From: Stratiolaelaps scimitus | Lineage: Eukaryota; Arthropoda; Arachnida; Mesostigmata; Laelapidae | Reading direction: 5' to 3' | Assembly (NCBI GenBank): GCA_019614645.1 | Contig: JABWDB010000013.1 | Span: 2,222,501 to 2,286,500, forward strand | DNA: 64,000 nucleotides | Part shown: positions 38,221-50,265 of the stretch, piece after piece | Position numbering within the stretch: position 1 is the first letter of the stretch | How the letters are laid out: each line of letters opens with the position of its first letter | Made by a program: the position numbers and the translations under genes | Notes under the pieces: model-generated | What the model was told of the DNA's origin: nothing | Seen by the model: only the letters and a program-made list of their open reading frames with translations | Databases searched by the model: none

Positions 38221-39358
38221 TTATGTTGTCTTCGATCGAAATTTACTTTTCGACATTGCGAAAATATTAGCAAACAGAAACACACATCGCAAATGATTAC
38301 CATCGGATATATTATACTTGTATATATATACCGATGTATTATAGATGCATTTGTTGAACTTTCGCCAACTAATTTGTACGCTAATATCACATGCACAGCG
38401 AACAACAGATCCGGCTCGCTGGTCAGGAGCATTAAATCGAACCATGCGGATACTAAAATAATTATCGATTAATTGTCCTTTTTTGAAGAGATGGAAATTT
38501 TCTTCAAACTCGCGGACGCCACCACTAAAGACCCCTAGGTATTTAATAAGGCTTTCATTTATGTCTGTCCTTCTTGTTTTAACTACCGCCTCTAATGGCC
38601 CTCGGTATCCTCCGTACCCACTAGTCTCCTTATCGGGGTCGACGGCCACTCTTTCTTTATGAGCTGGAGCGTGTCAGGTAATTTCCGCAATCAGTATTCC
38701 TGCTCACTTGCCTTCCCTGGTTCCGAGCAGGTTCACTCCATAACTCTCTGCTTAATGCTGTTTCTGGCTCCCAAACCTTTAATCCCCCCCTTGATGGTAA
38801 GGGGACGGACCTTGCAATTCATTAAACCTGTCCCACGAAGTCTTCTATCTGTACCAGTTTGTTCGTCTCGGCTTTGATCTCTTTTTTTGGTATACTGCAC
38901 GGTGGCGTAGAAGGCAAGTGCCTTTATATGCTTCCGCAGCTCTTGCATGTGCTCTTCCACCGTCTCGAAGTCGGAAGTCCTCGCTTTGTCCCTTCCCACT
39001 TCGTCTTCACTGGATTCTTCCGAGATGTAAATTTCTTCCCTGTCGTTCCTTCTTGGGGTAGGACATCTTCTCCCGGCATCCTTAACGCGTCCATCTCCCC
39101 TTCCTCCTAGGTAGGCTTACTCTTTAGTTTTGTCTGTTTCTGCCCGAGAGGCAACCAGAGGCAGTTCGCTGCTCGTGGAGGCACCTCCGAATTATTGAGT
39201 ATCACCCGCCTACGTGTCATCTCAAACAGAGCTAAAACACCACGACGCTTCGTTTTTCGCAAGGTAATCATGTCAAGTATCAAGCTATTGTGCGCATAGA
39301 AGCGACTCTTTTTATTCACAGGATCTATATCAATATTTAAGGATATACCTTTATCCAA
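38221..39358 (-). pseudogene. Probable decayed retroelement ORF1-like region
   Basis: Three minus-strand open segments (39358-39107, 38999-38733, 38649-38221) read as basic, charged protein, for example KTKRRGVLALFEMTRRRVI and QELRKHIKALAFYATVQYTK. Only single stops or frameshifts separate them. The composition resembles the ORF1 (gag-like) protein of non-LTR elements, but no zinc knuckle is visible, so that identity is inferred mainly from the neighbouring ORF2 relic. ORF1 normally lies upstream of ORF2. Here it lies downstream on the same strand, so two copies or a rearrangement must be involved. Confidence 0.3.
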
Positions 39359-40013
39359 GAAACCGCCAACGCACCAACTTAGTTATATAACATGGATAGA
39401 GGGGTTATCGGGTTTCAGGGTAATTCAAAACCCAAAACCAATTTACTGACAGGCTGATCAATAAAGCTTAGATGGATAATACTCTTCGATGCTTTGGTAT
39501 GATCATATGCAAGGGACATGTCACTGCCTTCACTAGATGCATAAGATGGGCACATTAAAACGAGAATATATACTACGTATGCTTATATTTTCAAAAAAAA
39601 AAGCTTTAAATAATTAATTTGTGTTAATGATATGTGTATCTATGTGCATAATTTATGTATTCGTGGCGTGTGCAAAGCCTGTGGATCTTTTACTTTTTTC
39701 CTTTGGAGGTTAACGGAAGTGCATGATGCATATGCGTGTTGACCGGTCAGTCAGCACGCTCATGTTGGACTCACAAACTCACTAAACCCTACTTCTCCTC
39801 CTCCTCCTCCAGATGGTTAGGAAAACCAGAGGCATTCGTTTGAGGGTCCCTTCTGGGCGTACGCCTACTGCCTCTTTACATCTAGGGGAGTGTCAGTGCG
39901 GCTGGAGCCGGACTGCCCCTCTGGTCCCCTTAGTTCCCTAACGGTCCGTGCTTCAGCTCCAATCCCTGACCGCCTAGGCGGATGTCCTGTATGAACCTAT
40001 TCCTTCTTAGCTC

Positions 40014-41076
40014 CTACAGCCTAGTTTTCTCGGGCATGACTACGACCATCCAAATTATTGTTGCCTTTTCCCAGTATTCTCTAGACCGGATCAAAAAGCT
40101 CACTATCCATATTATCGGCCTCGCCCTCAATGATTTCGCACCGATCTTCCCCATAGCGAGTTTATTCGGGAGGTCCCATACGTCCATTTCAGCTAACCTT
40201 ATAAGTTCCTTTAACAAACCAATAAAGGTTTACCTTTACCTTCCTTCCATGTCTTATGCTTGCTGTCTTAATTTCTAAGCGTTCTGAATTTCTAAGACCT
40301 TGAGGTTGATCTATTTGTATCGCTGCCTCTGCTAGTTCTTCGTTTGGCCGCATTTCTGAACCTAGTGATGTGTCGCCTAGCCTTGACGCACTCTTGTACT
40401 GCCACCTTGATCTCTGGGGTCCACCAGTGTGCCGGCTTTTGCTTACCTCTGTATCCCTTATCGCTTACCCGTATCGACTGAGGCCGTAAAGCCCTCGCTG
40501 AGAGCGGACTCCAGTTTGTCGAGTCCCAACATGTCCGCCTCCCTGAGTTGGAATGACGAGCCAAATCTGTATCGAACTCTGTCTAGCACATCTTCCTGTG
40601 CTCCCAGAGGTTTTTCTGACCAGACTGGTTCCGGGTGAGTAGCCATATTCAAATCGAGAAATGATGTATTTGTGATCGTTCATCGTTTGGGCTTTGAGCA
40701 CTTCCCACTCCGTACACCTTTGAAGAGTTCCGGCCGGACAGACTGTAAAGTCAATCCATGTCAGTTGAGGACCTCTTTCGAAAGTTGCGTTGTCTTATCT
40801 GTATATTGACCACGACCAGATCGTGTGCTATTTTCAACTGCGAGGCTCTTGCAGACTTCAATAGTCTATTAAATCTGCAAGACTTCTGTTCGGGGAGAAA
40901 TAGCTGTTAAAAATATTCCCCCTAATGTGAAGTTTGGTCCATGTGTATCCCTTCCCTATCTCTGCTGTATCTGGGAGATACTCACTTGTACCTGGGGTCC
41001 AAATGATCACCGTATCCTCCTCATCATCCATGTACGACGCCGTGCCCTCCGACTTGTGTTCTTCTACTTTCTTCAC
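40014..41076 (-). mobile_element. Non-LTR retrotransposon ORF2 relic (R1/Outcast-like endonuclease to start of RT)
   Basis: Read on the minus strand, 41076-40858 gives the end of an APE-type endonuclease region (DEEDTVIIWTPGTSEYLP, GKGYTWTKLHIRG, YFSPN). Then 40770-40650, in shifting frames, gives FERG-like, TVCPAGTLQR and DHKYI endonuclease C-terminal motifs. The linker follows at 40480-40350 (HWWTPEIKVAVQECVKARR) and the beginning of the reverse transcriptase region at 40217-40014 (LIRLAEMDVWDLPNKLAMGK). This order is that of R1-clade ORF2. Frameshifts and stops make it inactive, and the RT catalytic YxDD was not found. Confidence 0.65.
40205..40245 (+). mobile_element. 3' tail of SINE family 1 inside the LINE relic
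   Basis: TTCCTTTAACAAACCAATAAA followed by GGTTTACCTTTACC matches the SINE tail TCCTTTAATAAACCAATAAA plus CCTTTACC. It lies antisense to the LINE frame, exactly where the reverse-transcriptase frame begins. It may be a severely truncated insertion or a recombination scar. Confidence 0.45.
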
Positions 41077-42245
41077 ACTTTAGGCAGTATCAGCATTACA
41101 TATTGAATCACACACTTTTGAGAGTTGATTGAATTCACCGTCCAAACCGGAAATTATAGAGAGTATATTAGATCAACCTGACAAGACAAGATCGACTTAA
41201 ATACATTTCTACGAGTTACTGGAATCAATATATGCGGAAAAGTTATGCATAGGCTGGAAATGATGGGAGGAAGTTATTTAATCGATTAAAATTTGTCAGT
41301 TGGAATTGAATAAAAAACAGATCCCTTTATTAGTCGATATTAAATACATATTGCAATACCTCTTATTTACAATTTGGTTCTTTTGGCAGAGCCACCTGTT
41401 TTCGCAATATTTATTTCAATTGTCAGAACAAACAATTTGCTTGAGCTAGTGTTTGCTTAAGTGATTAAAACAACTAATGAAGGGGACAGTAGCATTTGCG
41501 CGTCTCTTGTTGATAGCGGTGATCAATGGTATTTAAGTCTATTTTCGAACAGCATCTTCCAGAAGGTTGCATTTCTCTGCCCATTTCGAGATGTCACGGT
41601 AAAGATGTCAACATGACCCTAGTCACGCCTGGCTTCATCAAACACCATGACCACGCACACGATACGACATTAGCGAAGAAATAGAGAATACAAATCTGCC
41701 AGCGATTGTGTCTATGGGAGACCGGGGGGGGTGCTGATGACACTTTGGCACATTGTTCCAATTCGAACCCAGTCAACGATAACGACACGCCGGTGTTTGA
41801 CAGCTAGCGTGGGCAGGCGTTACCGCGATCGTGTATCCTTCTCGCGGCGGGGCTAACTAAATCCGTAGCGGCGGCAATCGCCGTCTGTCATCCTGGTCAT
41901 CGAGTCCGTTGTTATGTGGCGCGGGTGCGCAGCAAACTCCAACTGCCCTTGTTCATGGCGTTCCATTTGTGTGTTCTCACTCGAGAGAGAGCGGTCTACG
42001 AAGCAAAAAAAAAGGAGTTGCCAATCATGCTAAGTCACCGCTGACAACGCTCGAATCTCGCCAGTTTTCAAGAAGCACACCTCCGATTCGAGCACAAATT
42101 TCAATTGGGCATCAAAAGTAGTCACGTACAGCCACTCAGTTAGTCTATCCGCAAGCCAGATTCTGAAATACAGTTTTTTGCTGCACTGACCGAACTGCAC
42201 CTACTGCATCGATCTATACAGCAATACAACGCCAGAGGTGTCACC
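41077..42245. other. Spacer upstream of acyltransferase gene B
   Basis: No gene recognised. A TCAGTT that fits the arthropod initiator consensus lies at 42137-42142, about 105 bases before the gene B ATG. This is a weak, common motif, and no TATA box or downstream promoter element supports it. Confidence 0.35.
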
Positions 42246-45200
42246 ATGCAATGGGCTCCACTACGTATCCCGCTGCGGCGGCGAATCCAGACATTCGGAG
42301 TGGTGTACATGCTGCATCAGACGTGGATCGCCCTATGGGTGGGGCTTGCACTCAGTGTCTACCTCATGATCGCAACGAGCTTCTTTTGGCTGCCCCTGCT
42401 ATACGCAGCGTGGTATTGGTACGATTTCAATCGGGACGAACGCGGCGGCCGGAGATCACAGCTGTTTCGGCGGATTTGCATCGCGAAGTGGGCCAGTGAT
42501 TATTTTCCGGTGAAACTGATCAAGACAGCGGAGCTTCCGGCTGATCGAAATTACATCTTTGGTAGCCATCCCCACGGAATTATTAGTGCCTGCAGTATTC
42601 TCAATTTTGCCACCGAAGGCACGAATTTCAGCAAGGTGTTTCCGGGTAAGCTGAAAACTCAACGCTGCTTATTAGCCGTTAGCGCTAACGGGAGTGTGCA
42701 AGCAATTTTATACAAATGCTTAAATCAAGTGCTCGCGCTCATTAGACTAATTGCACTGCTCAAAGGGTGGAAATGTACGTTCGTTTGCCTTATTAAGTGG
42801 CCTGTACCTAGTGGCTGATCTGTCTTTCATGCGGAGAAGTAAAAGTACGCATTTATGCGTTTCATGAGAATTTCATGTTATCGTCGACCAAGCCAGTTGT
42901 GTTGGGGAATTTCAATATTGACTATAATACAAGATATCGAAATATCGAATATTCTCAGTAATTCACCTATCTGTCATGGAGATATTCAAATTATAGTTCA
43001 TTTCTAGTGCATCTAATTATCGCAACGCTCTTCGAGATAATTACCAAAAAAAGTTTCAAAAAACATGCACGCAGTGTCGTTGCTCTTTCTCTCTCTCTCT
43101 CTTTCTATTTGTTGCGTGTGGCCAACGATTAACAGTGGCGAGTTTCGAGGGTCACGGTATTACCGAACGCGCTGGAAAAAAATATACTTCACTCAAAACA
43201 AGCAGATGGATACTTTAATTTTCGACGTCTGAAATCTAAGGAGAAGTTGCTTTTGGATTTTCGCTGTGCTTCTCTATGTGAAGGCTCGCACACACTTAAG
43301 CTAGCATGAAAGTCTTCATTCTATAGAGGCAACACCTTGACTTAGCCCGCACCATAACATGCGATAGGATCAACTGCAAAGAAACAGCCATAATCTCGAT
43401 TCTGCTTACTCTAGCTGTCCAAGCCTTTCCAGTGAGGCGACACTTATTAGAAATGTTCAAATGGAATACGTTCATTGCTTCGAACTATGGATACGTTACC
43501 TCGAGGTAAACTATTCTAAGCCCAGAGAAGAGATCACAGACGGGCAGGGGTCCCGCCGCCCGGGGGTATAGCAGCTGGGGGTATAGTATATGAAAGGGCC
43601 ATTATTAGCATTTGTTCGCTTTGTTCACTGTTTCATTATCAGGTATCGTTCCACACCCGCTGACTCTACGAATGAACTTCTTTCTACCGTTCTATCGAGA
43701 GCTTATGCTGTTGAGCGGCACGTGTTCTTCATCAAAGGCGTCAATCCGGTGGATCCTGAACAAAAAGGGCCAGGGGAACGCGGCTATCTTGGTTATTGGC
43801 GGCGCCCAGGAGGCCTTGGATGCGCACCCCGGCTCTGACTACGTGTTGACACTTACAAGTCGAAAGGGTTTCGTGAAGCAGGCGCTTGTAAACGGGTGGG
43901 TACATATATCGGTTCTAATATCGCCGTCGAAACGGCAGCACCGACTACCCTTGAGGGGCGCCGGTCCTGGCGTGAAGTTTTGCCAACAGAAACCTCCCGA
44001 ACGAAGACCACTTGCACATTAACCACTACGCTAAGCGGTCATTACATTCACATTTAAACTTGGCTTACTTATGTATGTAAAAGTTTAAGGCAAGGCATTC
44101 GGTAATGAAGTCTTGAAAGTGGGCTCACGCAAAAACAGATCGTCCTCTAAAATGGCGCTATATTAACAGGAAGGCCATGGATCAACCTAGCGAACCAAGA
44201 AGCGAACCGTCGTTTTTGTTCAAATCAAAGTAAACGTGTATAATCCGCAAACGAAAATTATATATATATATAAAATTATATATAGGATGATCTGTTTGTG
44301 TGTGAGCTCACGAACCCTATATATCTATATATTTTTTTTGTTTTCAAAGGTCTCGCGTTTCGGCTTTCGTTGATGCGGTTTTTGATATGATATATTCCTC
44401 TGACGAATTCATATTATGCTATTACAGCAGCACATATTATTTAGTATCCCTAACCAAATTTTCACCTAATTAATTTTCACATAGTTACAAGTATAATGAG
44501 TGCATCACATTTGTTGGCTATCACAGACATACAGCCTGCCACAGGTGGTCATCGTCAAAAGATGCTTTCGCTGGTTCCCAACGGCGACGGCTCATGAACC
44601 GGCAGTCCGACACAGCAACTGCTTAGAGACGTGGAGAAGGAGAACTTGGCTGATCTTGGTTAGACACTAGAAATCCATAGCCTGTGAAGTGTGCGGCGAC
44701 TTCGGACTTTACATTTTACGATCGCCTGCCTGCATCTATACAGATATAATATTATCAGCTGTTACCCCGCACAAATGCCGTCAGCTCTCCAACGGCGAAG
44801 TAGACAGTTGCAATTGTTGTTGCTGTTAGGGACTCGGGGGATATATATATCTATCTCCTTTTGTGACTATTGCAGACGTCAAAGAGCAGTCGAGTCGACG
44901 GCGACGCTTTAACTCTTTGGAAAATAGCGAACAATAGATACTTTGTTAACCGCATTGCCAGGTGATTTCTGTACGATAGGAGCGCCAGCTCATATCTAGC
45001 ACCAATATGGCCACTCGCCGCATTGAAAACATCTTCGAAACGTCGGCCCAGCGAGTGAAGTAGAAGATCGACGCTGAGACGGGGGCATGATACCTCAGAC
45101 GAATGCCAATAGAAGCAGTACATCGTGATGATACGTCGTGCGACTTTCGAATAATGGACCATTTAAGACAGATGGCTACAATGCCATTTGAGCAATACGA

Positions 45201-46843
45201 CACATCCCGTAGAGGACAAGATGTCGAAAAGCAAGGATTTCTAATCATAGTGAGTCACCTATATCGGTGGCCTTTACCCGGCGACATGGTGGGGTACCCT
45301 ATGGGTGACTCGTCTTGATGAGAAATGAATGCTTGCTATTACATCAATTCTGATATCTGGCTAATAACAATTGTGGTTTTATACGTGATTTTTTTTTGGT
45401 TTTTAAATCAACGAAAAAGCCATTTCTTCACACTAATCGGACAAAGTGTGCATAGAAATACTTCGAGAGAAAAAAAAGTAACGGAAACCGATCCGTACGT
45501 TGTAGACGATTATCAGGCGAATATACCTTGCATATATTCTGCAGCAAGTAACGTCTTTTGGCACATGTTAGTTTTTGTGCGAGTCATAGCCCTCCATATA
45601 TTTCGTGTTGCCTTCCAGCTGAGATGGACACTATTCCATCAAGAACAGATTTGCTAGATAAAATCTGTTTAATTTGACCATTCAACGTAACGAGGACGAT
45701 TTCACTATAATTCGCTATTTTTTTTGTTTGTCATTTCAGTGCGGACCTTGTGCCTGTCTTCTGTTTCGGCGAGAATGATCTCTACCACCAGGTGAAAAAT
45801 CCCCCTGGCTCAATATTGCGCAATCTGCAGGAAGCCTTTAAACGACTGGTGGGCTTCTCCCCGCCGCTGTTTTCTGGCCGGGGCGTGTTCCAGTATTCAT
45901 ATGGGCATCTGCCATTTCGGAGACCATTGACATGTGTCGGTTAGTATCAACGCCTATTACTGTATGAATTGATGTATGTGAATATTTTCACAGCATTGCT
46001 GACAAGATTGATTAGTCATCATATCGTAATATTTACATATAAAAAATACATTTTTCCGGGCTGACCCACAGCCAAACATTTAACGTCCATGGTAATACAT
46101 GTACATATACACAATGTGTATCTATTTATCCTTACATTATCTATACACATATATATTATTGCCATTTGGAAGGACTTCTTATATATATATAGCAATAATA
46201 ACAGTACGCAGTATTTAGTGAGCGCCTACGAACTAGCGTCTATGAAGGGAATAACGAACGAGTTTCACGATCGCCATTGAAAAATATAGAACGGCATCAA
46301 TAAATACATGACAGATTCTGCAATAAAAAAAATATTCGAACGCTATCATGTTGAGATAGAAAGGAACTAACAAAAAAAGCCACTGAAATAATTTCTCAAC
46401 AGATAATTAGGACAGATCAATTATGGGTATTTTGCATTTGCTACACACCTTCCGACTAATAGGTTGGTGTTAGCGCATGTGTTTGTCTCGTGGTTATCTT
46501 TGATCCCGGGTGCCTTCTGTACCTAGTGGTGTTCACATCTCAGCTGGGGTCGAACATAAGACGATTTCCCTCTGCAAGTAGAACACCCTGGCTTGCCATT
46601 AGCCTGTCGCATTCATCGCATTAGGTGGTACGCATTCATTATTGCATTAATTAGCACTAATGTCATCATATTTAATTGCGAATTTTTACAGTTGGTGCTC
46701 CGATCCGTGTTCAGCGAACAGCAAATCCGACCGAGAAACAGATTAACACTTTGCACGCCCGCTACGTCAGCGAGCTCACCGATCTCTTTGAGAAACACAA
46801 AGCCACCTGTGGCGAACCCGAGAGGCAGCTTATCATCCCGTAA
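42246..46843 (+). CDS. DGAT2/MOGAT-family acyltransferase B (four coding exons)
   Basis: Second tandem paralogue; same predicted role in ER neutral-lipid acylation. Coding exons are 42246-42645, 43643-43895, 45740-45939 and 46692-46843. Their lengths are 400, 253, 200 and 152, exactly as in gene A, with intron phases 1, 2 and 1 and introns of 997, 1844 and 752 bases. The product is 334 residues. HPHG is at 108-111, preceded by Ser rather than Tyr, YFP at 87-89, GGAQE at 186-190, RKGF at 207-210 and FGEN at 227-230. The hydrophobic span at about 24-56 should be a membrane hairpin. The start ATG sits in CACCATGC, a good translation context. All splice sites are consensus; the second donor is GTGGGT. 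No frameshift or stop interrupts the exons, so the gene looks intact. No clear AATAAA follows within a few hundred bases. Confidence 0.93.
43090..43104. repeat. (CT)n microsatellite in intron 1 of gene B
   Basis: About seven CT units within the first intron. Confidence 0.8.
46042..46094 (-). mobile_element. 3' fragment of SINE family 2 in intron 3 of gene B
   Basis: ATACATTTTTCCGGGCTGACC, then CACAGCCAAACATTTAACG and a CATGGTA end. It matches the 3' part of the copy at 63345-63540 (ATACATTTTTTCCGGGCTCAC, CACAGCCAGCATTTAATG). The tRNA-like head is missing. Confidence 0.65.
46455..46515 (+). mobile_element. Possible tRNA-like SINE head or tRNA relic in intron 3 of gene B
   Basis: TGTTAGCGCATGTGTTTGTC resembles a tRNA A-box region, and TTTGATCCCGGGTGCC about 27 bases later resembles a B box and T arm (GTTCGATCCCGG in tRNAs). 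The anticodon arm is not convincing, so it is not a functional tRNA gene. Confidence 0.3.
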
Positions 46844-49800
46844 ATAGAAAGAAGATCAGTGTTTGCAGTATATTCAAAATTTTTCGTCTTACATGACAAT
46901 ATGAAACATGGCACTGATACCGCAAGCAGTTGATTTCACGTTGATTTCAATTGCCATTTTTATTTGAACGTCGCGGGTGTACAATCATAATGTCGTGTGT
47001 CCATATTTCAACGTGCATTACTGCATTCGAAGGCATACGTTCATATCAATATCGGATACATCCGTTGGCATTACGTTTCTTAGAGCAGTATTTATTGTGT
47101 TAATTTACTGAGGAGCTCCTTTCTCATTGAAAGGCAGCACCCCAACATTGACTTCATACGCACTCAATAGACAGATATATTCTGCACAGACTCAATTGTA
47201 ACAGTACTTTGCGAGGAAAATGCATACACGTATATGCATGTCTGTAAATATGATGTGTGAAGTTATAGGATATAACTGAATGGTTATACATATATAAATA
47301 TATATATATGCTTATACATACATATATATATATATATTAATGGCAGGGGTAGTGCATAGGCGAGCATACCTAGCTAATCATTGATGGACGCTGTTGTTTG
47401 GTTAAATTTACATAAGCAGCACCATCCAATGAGTAATCAATCAGAAAATAGACCACTTATATGACGATCGAACACAAAATGCTCGATGCTCGATATGCGA
47501 TAGTTCGTGATCTAACAAGAACGATATAATGATGTCCTTAGTTACAGTAATCACCGTTAACGATAGGTGTGATATGAGAGACGAATACAACCCTTGTCCA
47601 TATTTATATATATATATATATATATTTAATCCCTCATGTCGTGTCAGAAATCAACGTCATAGATTTACTTATACTATTACTACTACTAATTGCATAACAA
47701 TAATGAGTGGAAATTAGCTAGATAAATAGAGGGGACACTGTTAGCTTGTGTGTGTGTGTGCTTGGAGTGTAGACAACGTCTCGAAGACGGGTTCCACAGC
47801 TAGTCAGAGCGAATCGACAAGTGCAGCAATTACAGAAAGTGAGATCGATATCAATCTTCTGTCTTGTCATCATTGCTGCCAAATTACCTTCGACAAATAG
47901 ATGGTGTTTATTCAATATCATATATTATACAGCCTTGTGAATGGACGTTTACGGCCGTAAGCAACAATAACGAGCAAGCGGCCCGCATTGTGAAGATTGG
48001 GCAAAAAATAAACGGGAAATATAATAAATAGCAATAATACATTTTCAATTAGTACCCCCATTATGGAAATGGCTCATTGACATTATGTGAAAATGATGAG
48101 GGGTGAAGTCCCTATCAGAGTCACGAACGGCTTGCAGCGTTGTTAAACGTCATCAAGAACCTGTGAAGATCGGTCGATCGTAGGTGACAAATCGTTTTGA
48201 AATGTTTGAATAAATCTGCAGAGAAGCGTTCTAACAAAAAAATCACTATCTCTATTGTCAATAGGAAAATTCACCCAGTTCAATGCGGGCACCCTTAAAG
48301 CGATCGTTTTTTTCTGTATCGAACACACTCACATTATCTCTAAGATAACAGAACACGCATTTGACGATGATGATGATGATGATGATGATTGGACGTGTTT
48401 TATTTGTTTAATGTAATTTACGTAATTTTTCCAATCTTTCGAATCAGGTATGCGACATACATCGGGATCAATTGATCGTCCCAATCAGCCCAACAGAAAG
48501 CACTTAATAACTTTTATAATTTCTTGGCAATTTCTTCAAATTGAACCCCTCTCCCCCCTCTTCGACGGCGAGGCCTTGTCATTTGCTTCTACGAGAGAAG
48601 AGAAAGGCGTCGAGCGGACCGGTCATTCATCGTTCTGCTCCAAGCGATATCTATACAGATTCAGATGGACGGTACCTTTCGAGTAGAACAATGGTCATCC
48701 TCCTTATCGTCCCGCATGGGTCAAGGTCCTCCCAACGCACTCGGTCCACAGACATCTCAACAGGCGAACCATCTTACTCGCAGCAAATACAGGACTGGTG
48801 CCTCGGGAGACCGGTAATCGCCAACGTCAACCGGATAACCGGTTCCTTACGGCCTACGATGCTCTCGTCTTTGTCGATTTCAATTGCAATCATCGCGCCA
48901 CAATGATCGAGCTTGTTCCTTGTTTACCTAGGTAACCGGAGCTATTTAGTGCTCGATCCCAGTATGATTGGAGCGGAACTGTTCTTGAGTGCTGTCCAAC
49001 AGTGAAACGCTGTGCTGTCTGGACTGTTGCTTTACTGTGGATCCAACCTACTAAATGAAACAGCTTCTAGATCAAATAGCAATTGGTGCCTAACACCATT
49101 CTGATGAGCTACTGAATGAACGCTACTGAACGGCGACACTGTCCATATGCTCAGGTTGGTGGTATTGTCGTTGTTGTTATTCACGCTGTAACACTTGAGG
49201 AGTATGCAATGTGTTCGTAGGCCTTTGGCGGTGCTTGCAATGGCAGCGTTCTTGGTGGCATTAATGAACACTGCTCTGTGGTTAGAATATTGTTCACAGA
49301 TTATGGCTGGTACAGAATGCCTTTCAAATCGCTAGCCAGCCGGATTTTGTGGTTTCAAACGTTTCTGTCATGGGCAATGGGTATAATTGAAGCTGGCCAA
49401 AGAGAGTGCTGTTCTTCTATTCGATTTAAGCAAATCCGGCAGCACTTCGATTTAAGCAGAGTCCGGAAGGATCGAGGTGACTTAATTATAAGTTACATGA
49501 TTTCATGGTGTTTTATATGCTCTATAATAGGGATTTAATGCTTGTTATCCTTAAGAAAGAACTTATACAAAAATCCTTTGTTATAGCTCACCTTAAAATC
49601 CCTTGAGGCCGGTCAGACCTCAACACGAAGATGTCAATCTATGGCCAATATTTGTTCATACTACTCCGCACTATTTAGCAATATTATGTATAATCGTATT
49701 AGATAATATCTAACCGCCTCCTACATCGGGCTGCCTTGAGCTGGCTATTGTTTAACATTGTGTTCGCAAAAGGAAAACATCGCTTAAATGTCCGTCGAGG

Positions 49801-50265
49801 AAATATGAAAGAAGATTGTAACTCGCGTCTGCCAATTGCGAAGGTCAGTGTTTCCCATACATTTGTTTGACCTCACGGCAATAGTGACTCGAACGGTGCC
49901 GTGTTTACCAAGTGTTGATCTCAATCTAACGCAATCTCTCCTGCGTGTTTTCATATGGAGAGCCTGTATGCACAGAGGGGAACCTCCGCTGTCGCGCACA
50001 ACTCGACGGTCGCCGGTTCAACCGAAAGCGAAACAGGCTGCCTACGTAACGGGGATACGCAGCTGCTCTGTTCCACAAACTCTGCACACAGTGTGCTGTG
50101 TCGATAATTAGAAAAGCAGCCATATGTTAAGTGTAGGCGCTCGCCTTTGCAATAGCTAGTATTGCAGAAGTGGAGAAGATCGCGGCTTTGTTACTGCACA
50201 TATATATATATATAGTGACTCCTTCGAAACGAGAGTAATTTGGCAAGCAATTAAAACACGGAAAC
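46844..50265. other. Spacer between genes B and C
   Basis: No gene recognised with confidence. It contains (TA)n tracts near 47296-47338 and 47606-47627, a (GAT)n run near 48366-48389, and a GC-richer island at about 48540-48950. The island holds a 121-codon plus-strand frame (48541-48906). A 12-mer TCGATTTAAGCA occurs twice within 27 bases near 49422-49459. A TATATATA stretch at about 50199-50213, some 55-65 bases before the gene C ATG, is a possible TATA element. Confidence 0.4.
48541..48906 (+). other. Unrecognised open frame in a GC-richer island
   Basis: A 121-codon frame without ATG at its start is open to TGA. It contains KRKASSGPVIHRSAPSDIY and similar coding-like stretches. A second plus-strand frame is also open over roughly 48686-48932 and equally coding-like (HLNRRTILLAANTGLVPRE, FLTAYDALVFVDFNCNHRA). 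The local GC content exceeds that of the flanks. It may be one exon or a frameshifted fossil. No family recognised. Confidence 0.2.

Noticed and set aside
41909..42121. 70-codon frame just upstream of gene B as a possible first exon
   Set aside because: It ends in a stop before gene B, has no donor site in frame and no similarity to the gene C first exon.
43980..44040. tRNA-like A box (minus strand TAGCGTAGTGG) in intron 2 of gene B
   Set aside because: The A box is good but no credible B box or cloverleaf follows, so it is not called as a tRNA or a SINE.
45252..45311. Short inverted repeat GAGTCACC / GGGTGACTC
   Set aside because: Only 8-9 pairs with a long loop, within chance expectation for the window.
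44851..45318. Several overlapping frames in intron 2 of gene B
   Set aside because: They lie inside an intron defined by good splice sites, contradict each other in frame and strand, and match nothing I recognise.
45325..45657. 110-codon frame with hydrophobic N-terminus in intron 2 of gene B
   Set aside because: The TM-like stretch comes from T-rich intron sequence; position inside an intron of an intact gene and no homology make it unlikely.
49990..50035. B-box-like GGTTCAACCG
   Set aside because: No A box at the right distance upstream and no stem pairing; isolated match.
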